DNA from: an uncultured Saprospiraceae bacterium
GTDB lineage: Bacteria > Bacteroidota > Bacteroidia > Chitinophagales > Saprospiraceae
Assembly (NCBI GenBank): GCA_938033975.1
Contig: CALHKJ010000510.1
Location: 1-22,010 of the forward strand
Reading direction: 5' to 3'
DNA length: 22,010 nt
The notes under the pieces are model-generated. The model was not told the DNA's origin. It worked only from the letters and a program-made list of their open reading frames with translations, and made no database searches. How positions within the stretch are numbered: the first letter of the stretch is position 1; every line of letters starts with the position of its first letter. Positions 7,100-12,994 of the stretch are shown here, in pieces. Made by a program: the position numbers and the translations under genes.

Positions 7100-7675
7100 A
7101 TGTCAGATCAAAAAAATGATATAGAAATAATACAAAAGATCATTTCTGGAGACCAGAAATCTTTTGACATACTATACAAGAAGTATAGTAGACTATATTT
7201 TTTGACCTGCATCAGATACTTCAAAAACAGACAAGAAGCTGAAGATCTAGTACAAGAGGCTTTTATCAGTATTTTCAAATCATTGAAGCAATATGACCAC
7301 ACAAAAAGTAATTTTTCTACTTGGTCAAATCGCGTAGTTGTAAATGTCTGTCTTCAACAACTAAGGAGAAAGAATATTTTTAGAGATGTCGATGATATTA
7401 TTGATATTGCACAGAATGTGGTTGTAGAACCAACCGCAGTAGATCATCTAAATTTAAAAGATCTTACAAAGCTTATTTTAAATTTGCCAAAAGGCTATAG
7501 AACAGTTTTCAATATGTATGTCATTGATGGATTTACCCACAAAGAAATTGGGGACCAGCTTGGAATTTCAACAAGTACTTCAAAGACACAATTGATGAAG
7601 GCGAGAAAAATGTTACAATTAAATCTAAAAAGCACTGAACAACTTCCAAATGGAAGCTATGCCTATGGAAGATAG
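7100..7675 (+). CDS. ECF-type RNA polymerase sigma factor
   Basis: A 191-residue sigma-70 family protein with only regions 2 and 4. Region 2 covers about residues 17-90 (YKKYSRLYFLTCIRYFKNRQEAEDLVQEAF..., the core-binding and -10 recognition part). Region 4 covers about 118-175, with LPKGYRTVFNMYVIDGFTHKEIGDQLGIS and a helix-turn-helix near 146-168 that would read the -35 element. A short variable linker joins them, and there is no extra sensory domain. The stop codon overlaps the start of the downstream membrane protein by up to 26 nt, so the two are very probably co-translated and functionally paired, with the downstream product as the regulator. The promoters it controls are unknown; the adjacent FAS1 gene is an obvious candidate. 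Confidence 0.93.
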   Translation: MSDQKNDIEIIQKIISGDQKSFDILYKKYSRLYFLTCIRYFKNRQEAEDLVQEAFISIFKSLKQYDHTKSNFSTWSNRVVVNVCLQQLRRKNIFRDVDDIIDIAQNVVVEPTAVDHLNLKDLTKLILNLPKGYRTVFNMYVIDGFTHKEIGDQLGISTSTSKTQLMKARKMLQLNLKSTEQLPNGSYAYGR

Positions 7676-9110
7676 ATATAAAGAATTATTCAACGATCCA
7701 AATTTAGGAAATGAGGATTGGCTAGAACCTAGACCTGAGTTACTCGGATCTATAAAGGCCGAGCTTTATCCTGTCAAAAAGGATAGAAGAGTTCTTTACA
7801 TATTCCTAATTTTAGGAATCCTCACTGCTCTTTTTATTAGCTATTTTGTTTTTAGCTCGGAAAACAGTAATTCAGTTGGCGAACTAAACAATACAAAATT
7901 GGAAGAAACTTCTATTTCTGAAAACTTAGAAGTTTCAAAATCCATAGTTCCTATTGTTGAAGAAACTATAGAGGCTTCGGAAATCAATACCAGCAAAAAG
8001 GAAAGTACTGCAAAAAGTCCAATTTCAAATTTTAAGCAAGACAAAATAAATAATGAGATAACAAAATCTCCAATCAAGAAGAACAAGTTAAATTCTGAAT
8101 CATACATTCCTGTTCTTTCTTCTTCCAAGCAAAGACCAAATAATTTTAATAATACAAGCCTAAAAGAAAACAAAGCTCAAAATATTCTTACAACAGAAGA
8201 GCTTGACCAAAATGTATTAAAATTCATAAGTCCTCTCACCTATTTAAAAACTATTAATCCAAAGTTTTTAGAATATACATTTGACAATCCAAATTTAAAT
8301 CTTGCTGTCAAGAATTTTGATTCTTCTATAAAACTTGAAAATAAAAATTCCAAAGCTTGGGGGCTAGAAGTCGGATCTGGTTATATGATAACTGACTTCA
8401 TCCTTAATTCAAATTATCTAGCTGCACTTAACCCTGCTGACTATACACAAGAACCTGGAACCGGTCAATACGTTCAACTAGGTATTTATAAAAACCTGAA
8501 CGATAGACTAAGTTTAAAACTAGATGCTAGCTACAGTAGAACAGTATTTAATTCTGGCCATAATTCACAAGTTATTTATTCTTTGAGTGACGAAAATTTA
8601 GATCAGTCGATTAGATATGATATGCCTATGGCTACTCCATTAGGCTTTATAAATTCGGAAATTGTTATTGAAAGAGCATCTGGAAATATTGAGGACCAAA
8701 CTGATATTGTTGTTGATCTCCAGAATCAACATAAACTTAATATGATCGACCTTACAGCTGGCGCAGACTTTAGCTTAATCAACAGAAACAAGCTCCAGCT
8801 AAATGTGCTTTCAAGCTATGGTATCACCTACTTGGTGAATGTAGAAAATGAGTTTAGATCCTTTACTCCAACTGTTTCTGGATTTAATTCTGGAGCTTCG
8901 CAGATAACAGCTGATCAAGAAAATATCAACTCTCTTTTACCTGTTTTTGATCTTGGAGTGAATGCCAAATATGAAATTAGAGAAGGAGCAAGAATAGGAA
9001 TTAAGTATGTTTTTAGAAGCAATCTTAATCCAATTTTTGAATTGAATGATTTCAACTCAAGCATGAAAAGAAATCAAATCGGAATAAACTTCCAGTTAGA
9101 TCTTAATTAA
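7650..9110 (+). CDS. Putative dual-membrane-spanning anti-sigma factor with outer-membrane beta-barrel
   Basis: A 486-residue protein with a short N-terminal cytoplasmic part (about 1-46, containing EDWLEPRPELLGSIKAEL, like the N-terminal motif of proteins that follow ECF sigma genes in Bacteroidota). One transmembrane helix follows (about 48-68, after positively charged KKDRR). A serine-, asparagine-, lysine- and glutamate-rich linker without obvious fold spans about 70-200. The C-terminal half (about 225-486) has repeated amphipathic strands (GLEVGSGYMI, YVQLGIYKNL, LSLKLDASYS, DLTAGADFSL, ARIGIKYVFR, QIGINFQLDL) as in outer-membrane barrels. There is no cleavable signal peptide. The start could be ATG 7650, 7659 or 7665, all overlapping the sigma gene. 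The architecture matches the Dma anti-sigma factors described in Bacteroides, which bind the sigma factor inside the cell while the barrel sits in the outer membrane. It ends convergently, overlapping the PNP gene by 8 nt. Confidence 0.75.
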   Translation: MEAMPMEDRYKELFNDPNLGNEDWLEPRPELLGSIKAELYPVKKDRRVLYIFLILGILTALFISYFVFSSENSNSVGELNNTKLEETSISENLEVSKSIVPIVEETIEASEINTSKKESTAKSPISNFKQDKINNEITKSPIKKNKLNSESYIPVLSSSKQRPNNFNNTSLKENKAQNILTTEELDQNVLKFISPLTYLKTINPKFLEYTFDNPNLNLAVKNFDSSIKLENKNSKAWGLEVGSGYMITDFILNSNYLAALNPADYTQEPGTGQYVQLGIYKNLNDRLSLKLDASYSRTVFNSGHNSQVIYSLSDENLDQSIRYDMPMATPLGFINSEIVIERASGNIEDQTDIVVDLQNQHKLNMIDLTAGADFSLINRNKLQLNVLSSYGITYLVNVENEFRSFTPTVSGFNSGASQITADQENINSLLPVFDLGVNAKYEIREGARIGIKYVFRSNLNPIFELNDFNSSMKRNQIGINFQLDLN

Positions 9111-9918
9111 TTTTTCTCAATAAGCTTTCTACTAGCTCAACCAATTTTGGAGCACTTTGATTTACTACCTCAACCACTTCCTCTAGTGTTGTTTCGGTTA
9201 TCGCCTCAGGCGGGTAACATATATTTGTTGCAATAGAAAAAACCAAGACCTCCATCCCTGCATGATTGGCAACTATAACTTCAGGCACGGTAGACATCCC
9301 AACCAAGTCAGCTCCAAGTGTATGAAGCATTTTGTACTCTGCAGGTGTTTCCAAACTAGGCCCCTGATAGGCAATATAAATCCCTTCTTTTATTTCAGGA
9401 CTTTCTGCTTTTATTAGCTTCCGCAAATTACTGGAGTATGCTTCAGACATATCAGGAAATCTTAATCCAAGTCGTTCATCATTTGGACCTCGTAAAGGAT
9501 GCTCTGGTAATAAATTAATATGATCCTTTAGTAAGATGATTTCTCCAGCATGATAATTTGGATTCAAAGCACCAGCTGCATTACTCATCAGTAACCTATT
9601 TACCTTGAGTGCTTGTAATACTCGTATCGGAAAGGTCAACTCCTTGGTGGACCAGCCTTCATAATAATGCATGCGGCCAGCCAATATAAATATTAGAACT
9701 GATTCAATCTCAGCAACTAGTAATTCATTAACGTGAGTAGCGACAGTACTATGTGGGAAATGCGGAATATCAGAATAAGAAATGCGGTCAATCAATTTGA
9801 CTTTGTCTAATAAAATAGAAGAACCAGTACCAAGAGATATTGCAATTGAAGGAACTTGATCAATTTTTGATTGGATGTATTCTGCAGCTTCAGCTGCCTT
9901 TTTAAAAATTTCATTCAT
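9103..9918 (-). CDS. punA: Purine nucleoside phosphorylase, trimeric (family II) type
   Basis: Cleaves purine nucleosides with phosphate to free base and (deoxy)ribose 1-phosphate. The start is set at ATG 9918 (271 residues), which forms TGATG with the mqnC stop; an in-frame TTG one codon upstream is less likely. Trimeric-type motifs are visible: GRMHYYEGW with the phosphate and sugar contacts R82, H84 and Y86; SNAAGALNP (N113, A114); HPLRGPNDERLGLRFPDMS; GPSLETPAEY with E190; GMSTVPEVIVANHAG (M208, S209); and ATN with N232. Deviations from the usual consensus are LGTGSS where GSGLG is typical, A instead of Q before GR, and L189 where many family members have F. The enzyme should still be active on 6-oxopurine nucleosides. 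Its tight coupling to mqnC suggests a link to hypoxanthine handling in the futalosine pathway, or simple operon sharing. Confidence 0.9.
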   Translation of the reverse strand: MNEIFKKAAEAAEYIQSKIDQVPSIAISLGTGSSILLDKVKLIDRISYSDIPHFPHSTVATHVNELLVAEIESVLIFILAGRMHYYEGWSTKELTFPIRVLQALKVNRLLMSNAAGALNPNYHAGEIILLKDHINLLPEHPLRGPNDERLGLRFPDMSEAYSSNLRKLIKAESPEIKEGIYIAYQGPSLETPAEYKMLHTLGADLVGMSTVPEVIVANHAGMEVLVFSIATNICYPPEAITETTLEEVVEVVNQSAPKLVELVESLLRKIN

Positions 9919-11072
9919 CAATCAACAATCATCGTTTGGTGATTCAATTCCTGCTGCATTATGTTTTCAGGAACTTCTCGATATTCATATTGCTGGTTTC
10001 TTAATTTTGGTGTGAATCCAGCATCTCGAATTGCCTGTTGAATTCCATCTGCAGTAAATCTAAATTGTGCTCCTGCAGCTGAAACAACATTTTCTTCTAT
10101 CATGATACTACCAAAATCATTTGCGCCAGCATGAAGACAAACTTGAGCCACCTTCTTACCAACAGTCAACCACGAAGCTTGGATGTTTTGAACATTTGGA
10201 AGCATAATGCGTGACATAGCTATCATACGGACATATTCATCTCCAGTACAACTATTACGAGCTCTTTTTATTTTCTTCAAAATTGTATCCTCATCTTGGA
10301 ATGGCCAAGGAATAAAAGCAAGAAAGCCTTTTGCGTCTTTTGGTTTTCTAGCTTGTACTTCTCTTAGTCTTACATAATGCTCCATTCTCTCTTCATCCGT
10401 TTCAATATGACCAAACATCATTGTTGCTGATGTGGTTATATCCAATTGATGAGCCGCCTCCATCACATCCAACCATTCTTGTCCACCACATTTTCCTTTT
10501 GATATTAATCGACGCACCCGATCATTTAAAATTTCTGCGCCCGCTCCTGGTAAGCTATCTAAACCTGATTCCTTGAGTGCTTTTAGAACCTCAGTGTGTG
10601 ATAATCCATCAAGCTTTGCAATATGTGCAATTTCAGGAGGACCAAGTGCATGCAGCTTTAGATTGGGATAAAGTGTTTTTAACTCATGAAATAGTGAGGT
10701 ATAATATTCTAAACCCAAATCTGGGTGGTGGCCCCCTTGTAATAACAACTGCTCTCCTCCAAATTTGAAAGTTTCTTCAATTTTAGTCTTGTATTCCTCT
10801 ATGGTAGTAATGTAGCTTTCAGCATGACCAGGACGACGATAAAAGTTGCAAAATTTACAGTTTGCTATGCAAACATTGGTTGTATTTGAGTTTCTATCGA
10901 TAATCCATGAAACAATTTCACCAGGTTGATGAATTTGTCTAAGCTCATTTCCTACGTACATCAAATCAGGCATTGAGGCCTCTCTGAAGAGAAAAACACC
11001 TTCTTCAAGGCTTAAAAACTCCTGTTTTAGGGCTTTATCAAGTAAATTTTCAATTTCTGCTTGCTTAGACAT
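9918..11072 (-). CDS. mqnC: Cyclic dehypoxanthinyl futalosine synthase (radical SAM, menaquinone synthesis)
   Basis: A 384-residue radical SAM enzyme. The cluster motif is CIANCKFC (C68, C72, C75), preceded by IIDRNSNTTNVC and followed by NFYRRPGHAESY. Further MqnC-like segments are LLLQGGHHPDLGLEYY, LDSLPGAGAEILNDRVRRLISKGKC and TTSATMMFGHIET. MqnC cyclises dehypoxanthine futalosine in the futalosine route to menaquinone. The MqnE paralogue and CofH share the fold, but the surrounding motifs favour MqnC. The gene is first in a minus-strand pair with purine nucleoside phosphorylase (TGATG junction) and is divergent from rimP. No other mqn gene is in the window, so the pathway genes are dispersed. 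A good -7 box lies 20 nt upstream of the ATG. Confidence 0.9.
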   Translation of the reverse strand: MSKQAEIENLLDKALKQEFLSLEEGVFLFREASMPDLMYVGNELRQIHQPGEIVSWIIDRNSNTTNVCIANCKFCNFYRRPGHAESYITTIEEYKTKIEETFKFGGEQLLLQGGHHPDLGLEYYTSLFHELKTLYPNLKLHALGPPEIAHIAKLDGLSHTEVLKALKESGLDSLPGAGAEILNDRVRRLISKGKCGGQEWLDVMEAAHQLDITTSATMMFGHIETDEERMEHYVRLREVQARKPKDAKGFLAFIPWPFQDEDTILKKIKRARNSCTGDEYVRMIAMSRIMLPNVQNIQASWLTVGKKVAQVCLHAGANDFGSIMIEENVVSAAGAQFRFTADGIQQAIRDAGFTPKLRNQQYEYREVPENIMQQELNHQTMIVD

Positions 11073-11091
11073 AGCTAGTTTTCTTATTAAA

Positions 11092-11099
11092 CAAAGATA
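11092..11099 (-). promoter_or_regulatory. Promoter -7 element for mqnC-punA
   Basis: TATCTTTG on the minus strand matches TAnnTTTG, with TTTG 17 nt upstream (11120-11117). The expected start point is 10-15 nt before the mqnC ATG at 11072. Confidence 0.6.
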
Positions 11100-11136
11100 A
11101 ACATAAAGCGTTTAGCCAAAGCTAAGATTTATGAAA

Positions 11137-11167
11137 TTGCACAAACAGCATAAAATTTGTATATTTG
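11137..11167 (+). promoter_or_regulatory. Promoter of the rimP-nusA-infB operon
   Basis: TTG at 11137-11139 and TATATTTG at 11160-11167, separated by 20 nt, match the Bacteroidota housekeeping promoter (TTTG, 19-21 nt, TAnnTTTG). Transcription should begin near 11173-11176, immediately before the leader hairpin. Confidence 0.75.
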
Positions 11168-11180
11168 CGTATCGAATGAC

Positions 11181-11216
11181 AAGAGAGGGAACAGAATTGT
11201 TCCCTCTTTTTATTTT
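11181..11216 (+). promoter_or_regulatory. Terminator-like hairpin in the rimP leader
   Basis: AGAGGGAACA (11184-11193) pairs perfectly with TGTTCCCTCT (11198-11207) around GAAT. A/T pairs extend it and a T-rich tract (11207-11216) follows. It lies at the very 5' end of the predicted transcript, 19-28 nt before the rimP ATG. It could act as an attenuator for the translation-factor operon, or as a 5' stabilising or translation-controlling stem. No competing antiterminator is evident upstream because the leader is so short. Confidence 0.7.
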
Positions 11217-11234
11217 AAACAACTTAAGAATTCT

Positions 11235-11702
11235 ATGGATTCTATATTGGCTCAAATAGCTAGTCATTTGGATAAGGTCTTAAAAGAAGAAGAATTTGTC
11301 GATTGTTTTCTCATCGATTCAGAAAAAAATGAATCTAAGGTTCAATTGTTTATTGATGCCGATAAAGGGATGACATTCGAAAAGTGCCGCAAAATTAGCC
11401 GCTTACTTGAAGCATTTATTGATGAAAGTAATTTGCTTGGTGAAAAATACACTTTAGAAGTTTCTTCTCCGGGTGCAAGTTCTCCTCTAAAACTCTTAAG
11501 ACAATATCCGCAGCATATTGGTAGAAAGATAAAGATCTCTCTGCTCAACGAAGAACAAGAAATCGAAGGTGTTCTTACTGGCGTAAATGAAAATTTAATT
11601 TACGTACATAGTGAGACAGGAAAAGGGAAAAAGAAAGTAGAAGAAGACCACACCATCGAATTTGAAAAAATAAATAAATCATATATTCTTTTAGCATTTT
11701 AA
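11235..11702 (+). CDS. rimP: Ribosome maturation factor RimP
   Basis: Needed for maturation of the 30S subunit. The start is ATG 11235 (155 residues). The upstream in-frame TTG would place the promoter and leader hairpin inside the coding region and is rejected. The N-terminal domain includes DCFLIDSEKNESKVQLFIDADKGMTFEKCRKISRLLE and the family hallmark YTLEVSSPGASSPL (usually EVSSPGLDRPL). The C-terminal half (about 90-155) is the Sm-like domain, with GRKIKISLLNEEQEIEGVLTGVNENLIYV. It is first in the classical operon rimP-nusA-infB, with 10 nt to nusA, and is likely regulated through the leader hairpin. Confidence 0.93.
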   Translation: MDSILAQIASHLDKVLKEEEFVDCFLIDSEKNESKVQLFIDADKGMTFEKCRKISRLLEAFIDESNLLGEKYTLEVSSPGASSPLKLLRQYPQHIGRKIKISLLNEEQEIEGVLTGVNENLIYVHSETGKGKKKVEEDHTIEFEKINKSYILLAF

Positions 11703-11712
11703 TTTTTTTGAA

Positions 11713-12954
11713 GTGAAACTAGTAGAATCATTTTCGGAATTTAAGGCCGGTAAAAATATAGATAGGCCAACCATGGTACGTGTTTTAGAAGACGTATTCA
11801 GAACTTTGATTAGAAAGAAATACGGCTCCGACGAAAACTTTGACGTTATTGTAAATACGCAAAGTGGTGACTTAGAGCTTTGGAGAGTGAGAGAAATTGT
11901 TCCAGATGGTGAAGTAACAGATGAAAGAAGTCAAATCTCTATCTCTGAAGCACAATCAATTGATGAGGATTATGAAATTGGTGAGGAGTGCTACGAACAA
12001 CTTGAAGTTGAAGAATTTGGAAGAAGGTCGATAATGGCTGCCAGACAAACTCTTATTTCAAGAATCATGGAACTTGAAAAAGACGAAGTTTACAAAAGAT
12101 ATCACGATAGAGAAGGTGAAATTGTACTTGGAGAAATACATCAGGTTCTTAAAAGAGAACTTTTAGTAATTGATGATGTTACAGGCAATGAACTTATCCT
12201 TCCTAGAAATGAAATGATCAAAGGTGACTTCTTTAGAAAAGGAGACATGGTGAGATCAGTAATCAAAAAAGTAGAAATGAAAAACAACAATCCTGTTGTT
12301 ATTATTTCTAGAACTGACAGCAGATTCTTGGAGAAATTGATGGAGCAAGAAGTTCCTGAAATTGAAGATGGTCTTATAGTTATAAAAAAGATTGTTAGAA
12401 TTCCAGGAGAAAGAGCTAAAGTAGCTGTTGAATCTTACGATGATAGAATTGATCCTGTTGGAGCATGTGTTGGTATGAAAGGATCAAGAATTCATGGTAT
12501 CGTAAGGGAACTAAAAAACGAAAATATTGATATAGTTAATTATACTGCCAACTTAACGCTGTTTATCCAACGTTCATTGACACCTGCAAAGGTTTCAAGT
12601 ATCAATATTAATGAGGATAAAGGCACAGCTAATGTATTCCTTAAACCAGACCAAGTTTCTTTGGCAATTGGTAAAGGAGGACCAAACATTAAATTAGCTA
12701 GTAAGTTGACTGGATACGAAATCGATGTCTACAGAGAAAACGATGATCCAGACATGGAGGATGTAGATCTTGACGAATTTAATGATGAAATAGATACTTG
12801 GATCATCGATCAATTGAAGAGCATTGGCTGTGATACAGCAAGAAGTGTTCTTGATTTAAGTATGGAAGAATTGACTAGAAGAACTGACTTAGAAGAAGAA
12901 ACGGTTAAGGAAGTACTTAAAATACTGGCTTCTGAATTCGAAGAAGAAGCTTAA
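11713..12954 (+). CDS. nusA: Transcription termination/antitermination factor NusA
   Basis: Binds RNA polymerase and nascent RNA and modulates pausing, termination and antitermination. It has 413 residues and starts at GTG 11713; the family start (LVESFSEFKAGKNIDR) begins directly after it, so no earlier start is needed. Domains in order: N-terminal polymerase-binding domain (about 1-125), S1 domain (about 130-200, with EIVLGEIHQVLKRELLVIDD), KH1 (about 225-285, with DPVGACVGMKGSRIHGIVREL) and KH2 (about 290-345, with VSLAIGKGGPNIKLASKLTG). A short acidic tail with a helix-rich segment (about 355-413) resembles one C-terminal repeat region, as is usual in this phylum. It sits between rimP (10 nt) and infB (40 nt). 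Confidence 0.96.
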   Translation: MKLVESFSEFKAGKNIDRPTMVRVLEDVFRTLIRKKYGSDENFDVIVNTQSGDLELWRVREIVPDGEVTDERSQISISEAQSIDEDYEIGEECYEQLEVEEFGRRSIMAARQTLISRIMELEKDEVYKRYHDREGEIVLGEIHQVLKRELLVIDDVTGNELILPRNEMIKGDFFRKGDMVRSVIKKVEMKNNNPVVIISRTDSRFLEKLMEQEVPEIEDGLIVIKKIVRIPGERAKVAVESYDDRIDPVGACVGMKGSRIHGIVRELKNENIDIVNYTANLTLFIQRSLTPAKVSSININEDKGTANVFLKPDQVSLAIGKGGPNIKLASKLTGYEIDVYRENDDPDMEDVDLDEFNDEIDTWIIDQLKSIGCDTARSVLDLSMEELTRRTDLEEETVKEVLKILASEFEEEA

Positions 12955-12994
12955 TTTAATAACTTTGAAGCAAAGCAAAAGCTAAAAATTTTTA

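Noticed and set aside
11157..11234. TTG-initiated extension of RimP
   Set aside because: It covers the promoter -7 box and the leader hairpin and has no family similarity; ATG 11235 is preferred.
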